Shown here: piece after piece, positions 1-6,019 of the stretch
How positions within the stretch are numbered: the first letter of the stretch is position 1
How the letters are laid out: each line of letters starts with the position of its first letter
NCBI GenBank assembly: GCA_017557085.1
Contig: JAFZAR010000265.1
Coordinates: forward strand, 1-7,379
Length of the DNA stretch: 7,379 bases
DNA from: Verrucomicrobiota bacterium
GTDB lineage: Bacteria; Verrucomicrobiota; Verrucomicrobiia; Limisphaerales; UBA1412
Direction: 5' to 3'
Notes under the pieces: model-generated
Seen by the model: only the letters and a program-made list of their open reading frames with translations
What the model was told of the DNA's origin: nothing
Database searches by the model: none
Position numbers and translations under genes: made by a program

Positions 1-1008
1 ACGGGTGTTCTGGATGGCCTGTTCGATGGTCTCGGATTGAGTTTCCTGAGTGTTGAAAGTGAAGTCTTCGATCCCGTTATGAGTGATCATCAGGATGTTG
101 CGCGCCTGCTGCAGAGCCGGCTCCAGATTCTCGAAACCGTCCACCTGGATATCGATATCATCCAGTTTCAGAGAGTTTTCCGCCATACGGAAACGTACCA
201 GAGCGGTTTTCAGCGGGATATAGACAGTGGAGTTCTTGCGGTCGAAGGCCCAGCCGCCGCCGCGTCCGCGCCGTGGACCCCAGCTGCAGTCACTGCTGGT
301 GCGCATCATTGGGACCGCATTGGTAAAAGCTCTTTCGGGACCTTTGGGCAGACTGGCTTCCAGAGCGCGTTTGACCAGACGTTCCGTCCGGGCGACTTCG
401 CTCTCGTAGTGCTGGAACATCCCCACGATCGTAAAGAGCTGGGAACCGATGCGGATGGTCTCGCCCAGAGGGATGATCTCTTCCCCGATGATATTGGGAT
501 CGCCGAAGAGATCGTCACGGATCTGGCTGCCGATGACGCAGACCGGCGCGGCCGTCTCGTTGTCCATCTCGGTGAACCAGCGGCCGAACTCGACCTTGTG
601 CTGATCTATCTCCAGCGCGGCATCCGTCACGCCCGTCACCTCAGAGGCACGGCTGCGGTTGTCGCCGCGGGTCACATATCGGGAGCTGATCGCGATCTGC
701 GGACTGATGTATTTCAGCAGGGAGGCATTGGCATTGAGCGCGTCCACGTCCTTCATTGTCCGTCCGGGAGCCATTTCTGCGAGATGTTCCTGCCAGGCGG
801 GAACGGCCTGATCGTTGATGACGACCTTGTCCAGTCCGCCGGAGGCAATGAGACCTTCCTTCATGCCGTTTTCCATGCCGTTGACCATAGCGGACATGGC
901 GATCAGACTGGAGACACCCAGAGTGATGCCGAGCATGGTCAGCAGCGAGCGGAATTTGTAGGACCAAATCTGCTTAAAACCAACAAGTATGGAGTTCCAA
1001 AGGATCAT
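1..1008 (-). CDS. MacB-type ABC transporter permease, second paralog (3' end cut off by window edge)
   Basis: The minus strand is open from an ATG at 1008 to the left edge, giving 336 residues with no stop. The protein begins MILWNSILVGFKQIW, has one membrane segment at about residues 21-43 (LLTMLGITLGVSSLIAMSA), then a large periplasmic domain of the MacB_PCD type. The three C-terminal membrane helices of the FtsX domain would lie past the edge. It is clearly a paralog of the permease just upstream: both share KFRS.LTMLGI.LGV, GMENGM, VCVIG, LFGS/D and LQQARNI at the same places. Residues 244-252 form a Gly/Arg-rich insert (GPRRGRGGG) followed by WAF..KNST.Y.P, matching the insert in the other permease. 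The start lies 5 nt after the preceding stop with no clear Shine-Dalgarno, so translational coupling is likely. By family it should couple ATP hydrolysis in the cytoplasm to periplasmic or trans-envelope export; the substrate is unknown. Confidence 0.9.
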   Translation of the reverse strand, partial: MILWNSILVGFKQIWSYKFRSLLTMLGITLGVSSLIAMSAMVNGMENGMKEGLIASGGLDKVVINDQAVPAWQEHLAEMAPGRTMKDVDALNANASLLKYISPQIAISSRYVTRGDNRSRASEVTGVTDAALEIDQHKVEFGRWFTEMDNETAAPVCVIGSQIRDDLFGDPNIIGEEIIPLGETIRIGSQLFTIVGMFQHYESEVARTERLVKRALEASLPKGPERAFTNAVPMMRTSSDCSWGPRRGRGGGWAFDRKNSTVYIPLKTALVRFRMAENSLKLDDIDIQVDGFENLEPALQQARNILMITHNGIEDFTFNTQETQSETIEQAIQNTR

Positions 1009-1013
1009 AACGG

Positions 1014-2378
1014 TTATTCGTATCTCAGGGCTTCGATGGGATCCAGTTTAGCGGCCTTGACGGCGGGCAGCAGCCCGGCCAGCAGTCCGACGAATACGCC
1101 GAAGCTGAAGGCAATGACCATCGAGCTCATCATGATCACCGGTTCATTATCAGTCGGGATCAGTATCTTAAAGAGTTCCACCAGTCCGTAGGAGGCGATC
1201 AGCCCCATCACGCCGCCGATGAAAGCCACGACGATACTTTCTATCAGGATCTGGATAAAAATGGCAAATGTGGTCGCGCCGATGGCCTTGCGCACACCGA
1301 TCTCACGGATGCGCTCGGTGATGCTGGCAAACATGATGTTCATGATGCCGATGCCGCCCACGATCAGCGAGATCGCCGCGATGATGCCGCCGGACCAGCG
1401 GTAGTTATTGACCTGCTTGCTGATGTTCTCGTCCCAGTTCTCCTGAGTGCGGAAGTCGAAATCTTCCATCGCGAAGTGGGTCTGCATCATAATGTTGCGG
1501 GCCTGCTGCAGCGCGGCTTCCATTTCCTCCACGCTGGTGATGCGGATATTGAGTGTGCTCAGTGTCGGATCCGGGATGCCTCCCGTGCCGGAGGACGCTC
1601 TGAATTTCAGCCACATCGTGTTCAGCGGCATGTAGATCGTGGAATTCTTCATCATGAAAGCCCATCCGCCCGGACCGCCGCGGCCCCAGCCGGTCCGGCG
1701 TTCCGGCCCCATTCGTTCGGGACTGGGATTGGCCATCTGATATTCACGTTCTTTTTTCTGTTTCTCGCTTTCGTAGCGGGTGAACATTCCGATGATGGTA
1801 AAAAGCTGTCCATTGATATTGATATTCTCGCCGATGGGGATGATATCCTTGCCGGTTTCTTCAAAGGAACCGAAGAGCTGATCGCGGACTTCCGTGCCGA
1901 TCACGCAGACATTGCGGGCCAGGTCGTCGTCTATTTCATTGAACATCCGTCCGTATTCGATGGTGTGGACGTTCATTTCCAGCGCGTTGGGCCATGTGCC
2001 GCAGATGTTCCAGGGGCGATAGACTCTCTTGCCATGGGAGACCACCGCGCCGCGGCCCATGCTCATTTCCGGGGTGATCAGCTTGGTCAGGGTCGCGTTC
2101 TTTTTCAGCGCTTCCACGTCGTCCATGGTGATGCCCACGACCTGATCGGCCAGATGGCTTTGGGAGGGAGGCAGATCCTGCTGGATGACGGAGACTTTTT
2201 CAATGCCGCCGACGGCCTGCATGGCTTCACGCATACCGTTTTCCATGCCTTTGACCAGGGCGGACATACCGACTAAGCTGGCTACGCCCAGCACGATGCC
2301 GAGCATGGTCAGGGCCGATCTGAACTTGTGTGACCAGATTTCTTTCAGTCCAACGAGGATGGTTGCCCAAATATTCAC
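1014..2378 (-). CDS. MacB-type ABC transporter permease, first paralog
   Basis: A complete 454-residue inner-membrane permease. Membrane segment 1 is at about residues 21-43, followed by a MacB_PCD periplasmic domain (about 45-325) and an FtsX domain with three helices at about 330-352, 372-398 and 415-438. The cytoplasmic motif TERIREIGVRKAIGA (about 354-368) and the C-terminal AAKLDPIEALRYE are typical of MacB/LolC/LolE proteins. Unlike E. coli MacB it has no fused ATPase; that domain is encoded by the gene just upstream, 12 nt away. The start is GTG, chosen because AGGA lies 6 nt before it and because the protein then aligns from residue 1 with its paralog. A Gly/Pro/Arg-rich insert sits at residues 224-238 (GPERRTGWGRGGPGG). 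It probably pairs with the downstream paralog as a heterodimer (inference from the single ATPase and two permeases). Substrate unknown; macrolides, peptides, lipoproteins or lipids are all possible for this family. Confidence 0.95.
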   Translation of the reverse strand: MNIWATILVGLKEIWSHKFRSALTMLGIVLGVASLVGMSALVKGMENGMREAMQAVGGIEKVSVIQQDLPPSQSHLADQVVGITMDDVEALKKNATLTKLITPEMSMGRGAVVSHGKRVYRPWNICGTWPNALEMNVHTIEYGRMFNEIDDDLARNVCVIGTEVRDQLFGSFEETGKDIIPIGENININGQLFTIIGMFTRYESEKQKKEREYQMANPSPERMGPERRTGWGRGGPGGWAFMMKNSTIYMPLNTMWLKFRASSGTGGIPDPTLSTLNIRITSVEEMEAALQQARNIMMQTHFAMEDFDFRTQENWDENISKQVNNYRWSGGIIAAISLIVGGIGIMNIMFASITERIREIGVRKAIGATTFAIFIQILIESIVVAFIGGVMGLIASYGLVELFKILIPTDNEPVIMMSSMVIAFSFGVFVGLLAGLLPAVKAAKLDPIEALRYE

Positions 2379-2384
2379 TGTTTT

Positions 2385-2388
2385 TCCT
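2385..2388 (-). promoter_or_regulatory. Shine-Dalgarno deciding the GTG start of the first permease
   Basis: On the minus strand AGGA lies 6 nt upstream of the GTG at 2378, in the 12-nt gap after the ATPase stop codon. No ATG fits the alignment with the paralogous permease, so this site supports GTG initiation. Confidence 0.7.
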
Positions 2389-2390
2389 GT

Positions 2391-3089
2391 TTATTCCAAG
2401 CCGGCCAGGCGTTTATCAATGTTGATGGAGATCTTGCCGTCGCGGATCTCGATCCTGCGTGGTGTGACGGCGGCGATTTCCGGGTTGTGAGTCACCAGGA
2501 CGATGGTGCTGCCCTGCTGGCTCAATTCGCGGAACAGAGTCAGGATGGCTTCGCCCGTGTGGGTATCCAGGTTGCCTGTCGGTTCATCCGCGAAGATGAT
2601 GCGCGGACGGTTGATTAGTGCTCTGGCAATGGCCACACGCTGCTGCTGTCCGCCGGAAAGCTGCATGGGACGGTGCTTTGCACGGTTTTCAAGCCCCACT
2701 CGTTTAAGAGCTTCCATCACACGCTCGCGGCGTTCTCTGGAGGAGACTCCGGCGTAGATCATGGGTACTTCCACATTTTGCGCCACGTTGAGCTTGGGCA
2801 GCAGGTTAAAGGATTGGAACACAAAGCCGATCTTGCGGTTGCGGATGGCCGCCAGCTGCATGGAAGTGGCGTTCTGGATCTGGATGCCGTCCAGTGTGAT
2901 CGTCCCGTGGGTCGGAGTGTCCAGACAGCCCAGCAGGTGCATGAGAGTGGACTTGCCGCTGCCGGAAGGGCCGATGATGGAAATGAATTCGCCGTTTTCG
3001 ATATCCAGGGTCACGTCATCCAGCGCGCGGATCTCTTCGTCACCCACTTGATAGATTTTCGAGACGTTTCTCAGTTCAACCAGTGCCAT
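2391..3089 (-). CDS. ABC transporter ATP-binding protein, MacB/LolD type
   Basis: A complete 232-residue nucleotide-binding subunit, the usual length for stand-alone LolD/MacB-like ATPases. All ABC motifs are intact: Walker A GPSGSGKST (40-48), Q-loop Gln92 in FVFQSFNLLP, signature LSGGQQQ (144-150), Walker B IIFADEP (164-170) with catalytic Glu169, D-loop GNLD (172-175) and switch His201 in LVTHNPE. The text GCLD.P..G.....G around residues 54-68 and the NLLP.L...NVE.PM.YAG stretch after the Q-loop are typical of the MacB/LolD subfamily. It hydrolyses ATP on the cytoplasmic face and should drive both permeases encoded downstream. The ATG start has AAGGA 6 nt upstream (3096-3100). It lies 25 nt after the adaptor gene and 12 nt before the first permease, so it is the second gene of the operon. 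Subfamily assignment is strong; substrate is not predictable. Confidence 0.97.
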   Translation of the reverse strand: MALVELRNVSKIYQVGDEEIRALDDVTLDIENGEFISIIGPSGSGKSTLMHLLGCLDTPTHGTITLDGIQIQNATSMQLAAIRNRKIGFVFQSFNLLPKLNVAQNVEVPMIYAGVSSRERRERVMEALKRVGLENRAKHRPMQLSGGQQQRVAIARALINRPRIIFADEPTGNLDTHTGEAILTLFRELSQQGSTIVLVTHNPEIAAVTPRRIEIRDGKISINIDKRLAGLE

Positions 3090-3114
3090 AATTTATCCTT
3101 GAACCGGAAGGGTT

Positions 3115-4302
3115 TTAACGACCGGGACCTCTGTTGCCACCGGGACCTCTGTTGCCGCCGCCAGCACCTGCGCCGGGAGCGCCGGGCATTTGCATTTTAC
3201 TCTTTTGGGCGCTGGTGGATTCCGCGACCAGTTCCATGGAAGGAGGTTCCAAAGCGACGATCTCGTCTTCGTTCAGACCGTCCTGGATCTCCACGAAGGA
3301 GAAGTCGGCCACACCGATCTTGACGTTGCGCTGTTCCCAGGTGTCGCCATTCTTGATATAGACAAAACGTTCACCGCCTTCGGTGAAGACGGCCGACAGG
3401 GGAACGGTCAACACGTTGTCCGCCAGAGCGATGGGAATCGAGATATTGGCGGTCATGCCGGGACGCACCCGTTCATCTGGGTTCTTCAGTAAAATTCTGC
3501 AGGAGAATCCTTTGATATTGTTTTTCAGAGTGGCCTGCGGCGCGATGCGCTCCACAACGCCGGTCAGCTTCAAACCGGTCACCGCTTCCACCTGGATGTT
3601 GACTTCCTGACCCAGTTTCATACGGGTGACGTCGGCCTGATTGATGTGCGCGTCAATGATCATCTGGTTCAGGTCGGCCACGGTCAAACACTCGGTACCG
3701 CCGCTGGCACCGTCAGAACCGGAGACCGCTTGTCCCACGGAGACCGGACGTGTCAGCACGGTGCAGTCGAAGGGGGCCAGGATCTGGGTCTTGCTCAGGC
3801 GTTCATCTATCTGAGCCAGAGATTTTTCGGAACGAACCAGATTATTGGTCGAAATTTGGTAGGTAGCCAGGGCGCTTTCATATTCCGCCGTGGAGAGCAG
3901 ACCTTTGTCAAACAGCTGCTGGGCACGGTTAAAGGAGCGTTTATCGCGCTCCACCTGCAGACGGGAGCCCTCGATCTCAGTGGTTTGTGTATCACGCTCT
4001 TTCAGAAGGGTTTCATCGTCTAGAGTGACCAGCACGTCACCTTTTTTCACATTGTCGCCGATATCCACCAGCAGGGCTTTGATGCGGCCGCTGGTTTCGG
4101 GGATGACGGAGACCTGTTCCGCCGGACTGATGTCGCCGGCTGCCGTGATGCTCAGTTGGATAGAGCGTCTTTTGACTTTCTGAACGCCTCTATCCTGGCG
4201 GTTCTGCACGGTCGGTGCCGCTTTTTGGGATGATTGTTTATAATAGTACCAACCGCCGCCGGCCAGCGCCGCGATGATCAGGACAATGATCAGCTTCTTC
4301 AT
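3115..4302 (-). CDS. Periplasmic adaptor (membrane fusion protein), HlyD/MacA family
   Basis: A complete 395-residue adaptor. Residues 3-21 (KLIIVLIIAALAGGGWYYY) form an N-terminal membrane anchor; there is no lipobox cysteine. Then come the first lipoyl half (about 62-95, SVIPETSGRI..LLVDIGDNVKKGDVL), a short alpha-helical hairpin (about 96-170, coiled-coil-like, with QLFDKGLLS at the turn), the second lipoyl half (about 172-206, ILAPFDCTVLTRPVSVGQAV), a beta-barrel domain (about 207-292, ending RPGMTANISIPI) and a membrane-proximal domain (about 293-365). This order is that of MacA-type adaptors, which link an inner-membrane ABC pump to an outer-membrane channel. The C-terminus carries a Gly/Pro/Arg-rich tail (372-395) not part of the core fold. 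It is the first gene of the operon with the ATPase and two permeases. No Shine-Dalgarno is visible before the ATG; the 20 nt upstream are AT-rich. No other start fits, because the anchor begins right at this Met. Confidence 0.95.
   Translation of the reverse strand: MKKLIIVLIIAALAGGGWYYYKQSSQKAAPTVQNRQDRGVQKVKRRSIQLSITAAGDISPAEQVSVIPETSGRIKALLVDIGDNVKKGDVLVTLDDETLLKERDTQTTEIEGSRLQVERDKRSFNRAQQLFDKGLLSTAEYESALATYQISTNNLVRSEKSLAQIDERLSKTQILAPFDCTVLTRPVSVGQAVSGSDGASGGTECLTVADLNQMIIDAHINQADVTRMKLGQEVNIQVEAVTGLKLTGVVERIAPQATLKNNIKGFSCRILLKNPDERVRPGMTANISIPIALADNVLTVPLSAVFTEGGERFVYIKNGDTWEQRNVKIGVADFSFVEIQDGLNEDEIVALEPPSMELVAESTSAQKSKMQMPGAPGAGAGGGNRGPGGNRGPGR
3121..3156. repeat. Perfect tandem duplication of 18 bp in the adaptor's 3' end
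   Basis: ACCGGGACCTCTGTTGCC occurs twice back to back (3121-3138 and 3139-3156). On the coding (minus) strand it gives the repeated GNRGPG unit at the extreme C-terminus of the adaptor. The unit length is a multiple of three, so the frame is kept; the array could expand or contract by slippage. Confidence 0.95.
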
Positions 4303-4324
4303 ATAGTGTATATGATAATATACT

Positions 4325-4340
4325 TAAAATCTAGATTTTA
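4325..4340. promoter_or_regulatory. 16-bp perfect palindrome, candidate operator
   Basis: TAAAATCTAGATTTTA reads the same on both strands with no spacer. It lies 22 nt before the adaptor start codon, between that codon and the candidate minus-strand promoter, a position fitting an operator. As RNA it would have no loop, so a DNA-binding dimer is more likely than a hairpin. Function is inferred from symmetry and position only. Confidence 0.45.
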
Positions 4341-4389
4341 TGAATTTATATCCGCTCCCGCTCCATGTGGCCGGAGCCAATACAAACAG

Positions 4390-4412
4390 ACGGGGAACAT
4401 CACATCCCCCGT
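4390..4412. repeat. GC-rich inverted repeat in the divergent region
   Basis: ACGGGG (4390-4395) pairs with CCCCGT (4407-4412) around an 11-nt loop. Neither strand has a T-run just after it, so it is not a convincing intrinsic terminator. It would fall in the 5' leader of the export operon if that starts near 4420, where it could form a leader hairpin. Confidence 0.4.
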
Positions 4413-4426
4413 GCCCCATACATTAC

Positions 4427-4455
4427 ATTATACACTGCAATAAGCAAATAGTTTC
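4427..4455 (-). promoter_or_regulatory. Candidate promoter of the export operon
   Basis: The minus strand carries a perfect TATAAT at 4432-4427. With a 17-nt spacer the -35 position is GAAACT (4455-4450), a poor match to TTGACA, so recognition would need an activator or another sigma factor. Transcription would start near 4420 and leave a leader of about 118 nt before the adaptor ATG. Confidence 0.35.
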
Positions 4456-4465
4456 ATTGGAAACT
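4450..4465. promoter_or_regulatory. Dyad AGTTTC-N4-GAAACT, candidate regulator site
   Basis: AGTTTC (4450-4455) and GAAACT (4460-4465) are perfect inverted 6-mers separated by ATTG. The dyad overlaps the -35 position of the candidate minus-strand promoter, which would suit an activator or repressor of the export operon. No regulator gene is in the window. Confidence 0.4.
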
Positions 4466-4539
4466 GTGATTTTGTACTGACCATGCTGATTTTTTTTCAT
4501 GGCTTTTTTCGGTTTTTTTGGAAAGGGATAGAATTTTTC

Positions 4540-4567
4540 TTGAGGAATATCCGATTTTTTTTATACT
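4540..4567 (+). promoter_or_regulatory. Candidate sigma-70-like promoter of the DUF1080 gene
   Basis: TTGAGG (4540-4545) and TATACT (4562-4567) are 16 nt apart and match the sigma-70 pattern fairly well. The predicted start of transcription (about 4574) is almost at the ATG (4576), which would make the mRNA nearly leaderless. A second -10-like hexamer, TAGAAT (4529-4534), would leave a leader of about 35 nt but has only T-tract sequence at its -35. Confidence 0.35.
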
Positions 4568-4575
4568 CAGGGGCG

Positions 4576-5877
4576 ATGAGTATTTTTAAATACATTGCTT
4601 TGACGGCTGTGACAACGGCTCTGACGTTGTCATCCTCCTTTGCAGCAGAGGAAGGATTTACGCAGATATTTAACGGAAAGAATCTGGATGGCTGGAAGCT
4701 GGTCGGCGGCAGAGGTCCCGGTTATGTGGTGCAGGACGAAACGATCGTCTGCCCCGCTGACGGCGGCGGCAACCTCTTCACCGAGAAAGAGTATTCCAAT
4801 TTCATCCTTCGCTTCGATGTGAAGCTGACCCCGGCCGCGAACAACGGCGTGGGCATCCGCGCTCCTTATGAAGGCGATGCCGCTTATGTGGGAATGGAGA
4901 TCCAGGTGCTGGATAACGAGCACAAGGTCTATGAAAAACTCCAGCCCTGGCAGTATCATGGTTCCGTTTACGGAATCTTCCCGGCCAAGCGCGGTTTCCA
5001 GAAAGCTCCCGGCGAGTGGAACACTGAGGAAATCAAGGCGGACGGACGCCACATCACCGTTACCCTGAACGGAACGGTCATTCTGGATGAAGACCTGAAC
5101 ACCGTGACGGACGCGGGCAAGATCCTGAGCCATCCCGGTATGCTGAGAGACACCGGTCACATCGGCTTCCTGGGTCACGGTTCTGAAGTAGCCTTCCGCA
5201 ATATCCGCATCAAAGAGCTGCCTTATTCCACTGCGGACAATGTCGCTCCCGAAGGTTTCAGACCTCTGTTCAATGGTGAAGACCTGGACGGCTGGAAAGG
5301 TCTGGTATCCCCCGGAGGTGGTCCTGCGGGTCGTGCCAAGATGACCGCCGAGCAGCTGGCTGATGAACAGGTGAAAGCCGACCAGCAGATGCGCGACCAC
5401 TGGAAGGTCAAAGACGGTGCTCTGGAGTATGACGGCAAGGGCCAGAGTCTCTGCACCGCCAAGGATTACGCCGACTTTGAAATGCTGGTGGATTGGAAGA
5501 TCAATAAGAATGGCGACAGCGGTATCTATCTGCGCGGATCGCCGCAGGTCCAGATTTGGGATCCGTTTGACGGAGATCCTGCTAACCCGAAGAAATTAGG
5601 TTCCGGCGGACTCTACAACAATCAGAAGAACCCCTCCGGCCCGCTGGCCAATGCGGACAACCCGATCGGGGAATGGAACAGCTTCCGCATCCTGATGATC
5701 GGCGACAAGGTGACCGTTTATCTGAACAACATTCTGGTGGTGAACAATGTGACCATGGAGAACTACTGGGATCGCAGCATTCCGATCTATCCCACCGGTC
5801 AGATCGAGCTCCAGCACCACAACAGCGTGCTTTGGTTCAAGAATGTTTACATTCGCGAAATCAATACGACGAAATAA
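4576..5877 (+). CDS. Secreted protein with two DUF1080 / 3-keto-disaccharide hydrolase domains
   Basis: From the ATG at 4576 the protein has 433 residues. Residues 1-23 (MSIFKYIALTAVTTALTLSS then SFA) form a Sec signal peptide with likely cleavage after SFA, before AEEGF. Two copies of the PF06439 jelly-roll fold follow: residues 27-214 and 228-429. Each opens with the family hallmark, FNGKNLDGW (32-40) and FNGEDLDGW (232-240), and ends with a strand of the FRNIRIKEL / FKNVYIREI type. Some members of this family hydrolyse 3-keto-glycosides; others are lectin-like, and PF06439 proteins are plentiful in PVC bacteria and Bacteroidota. Domain 2 carries a Gly/Ala/Glu-rich insertion (about 245-275) before WKVKDGALEY. 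The frame is open back to an ATG at 4483, but that adds 31 Phe-rich residues read from T-tracts in front of a good signal peptide, so the later start is preferred. AGGGG lies only 2 nt before it, too close for a normal Shine-Dalgarno. A terminator follows, so this is probably a single-gene unit. Confidence 0.92.
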   Translation: MSIFKYIALTAVTTALTLSSSFAAEEGFTQIFNGKNLDGWKLVGGRGPGYVVQDETIVCPADGGGNLFTEKEYSNFILRFDVKLTPAANNGVGIRAPYEGDAAYVGMEIQVLDNEHKVYEKLQPWQYHGSVYGIFPAKRGFQKAPGEWNTEEIKADGRHITVTLNGTVILDEDLNTVTDAGKILSHPGMLRDTGHIGFLGHGSEVAFRNIRIKELPYSTADNVAPEGFRPLFNGEDLDGWKGLVSPGGGPAGRAKMTAEQLADEQVKADQQMRDHWKVKDGALEYDGKGQSLCTAKDYADFEMLVDWKINKNGDSGIYLRGSPQVQIWDPFDGDPANPKKLGSGGLYNNQKNPSGPLANADNPIGEWNSFRILMIGDKVTVYLNNILVVNNVTMENYWDRSIPIYPTGQIELQHHNSVLWFKNVYIREINTTK

Positions 5878-5902
5878 ATAGTCTCCTTTAAGAGACGTAT
5901 TT
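5876..5902 (+). repeat. Stem-loop directly at the DUF1080 stop codon
   Basis: AAATA-GTCTC (5876-5885) pairs with GAGAC (5892-5896), a bulged G, and TATTT (5898-5902) around a 6-nt loop. It starts within the TAA stop codon and precedes the main terminator by 2 nt; it may act as a 3' mRNA-protecting hairpin or part of a double terminator. Confidence 0.45.
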
Positions 5903-5904
5903 GA

Positions 5905-5947
5905 AAAGAGATCCTCCTTTGCCAACAAAGAGGGATCTCTTTATTTT
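5905..5947 (+). terminator. Rho-independent terminator of the DUF1080 gene
   Basis: AAAGAGATCCTCCTTTG (5905-5921) pairs with CAAAGAGGGATCTCTTT (5926-5942) around the loop CCAA. The 17-position stem has one G-U pair and one mismatch. The RNA then ends in a U-rich tail (TTTATTTT, 5940-5947). It lies 27 nt after the stop codon at 5875-5877. The A-rich 5' arm gives a partly U-rich tail on the other strand too. Confidence 0.85.
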
Positions 5948-5967
5948 GAACCACAGATGGTTCAAAA
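5944..5967. repeat. 9-bp perfect inverted repeat overlapping the terminator tail
   Basis: TTTTGAACC (5944-5952) and GGTTCAAAA (5959-5967) are exact reverse complements around ACAGAT. The left arm coincides with the T-tail of the preceding terminator. It may be an additional hairpin or an operator in front of the ATPase gene. Confidence 0.55.
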
Positions 5968-6019
5968 AAGAAAAGGGTTTGCAATAAAGAAGAAGTTGTT
6001 GTAAAAAGAACGGGCTGGA

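Larger units (their letters stand above)
4303..4575. promoter_or_regulatory. Divergent intergenic region between the export operon and the DUF1080 gene
   Basis: This 273-bp stretch has no convincing gene. It must hold the promoters for the leftward export operon and the rightward DUF1080 gene. The first about 50 bp (next to the adaptor) are very AT-rich, the middle (about 4351-4415) is GC-rich with several short inverted repeats (for example GCTCC at 4360-4364 with GGAGC at 4373-4377), and the right end is T-rich. Individual elements are listed separately. Confidence 0.8.

Noticed and set aside
37..1191. Long plus-strand reading frame of 384 codons opposite the permease genes
   Set aside because: It is antisense to two clearly homologous permeases, spans their junction, and its product shows no family features. 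It is a shadow of codon bias on the minus strand.
1476..2276. Plus-strand reading frame of 266 codons opposite the first permease
   Set aside because: Antisense to a complete permease; the His/Gly/Asp-rich translation is what antisense reading of this composition gives.
2673..3323. Plus-strand reading frame of 216 codons
   Set aside because: It overlaps the intact ATPase and adaptor genes on the other strand and ends in an Arg-rich run read from their sequence.
4390..4412. Intrinsic terminator between the divergent genes
   Set aside because: Neither strand has a T-run after the stem, and no gene ends here.
4483..4575. N-terminal extension of the DUF1080 protein, or a separate Phe-rich leader peptide
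   Set aside because: The 31 Phe-rich residues come from T-tracts, lie in front of a good signal peptide and contain the best promoter candidate. No Shine-Dalgarno precedes the ATG at 4483.
4630..5400. Minus-strand reading frame of 256 codons
   Set aside because: Antisense to the DUF1080 gene, whose two domains are unmistakable on the plus strand.
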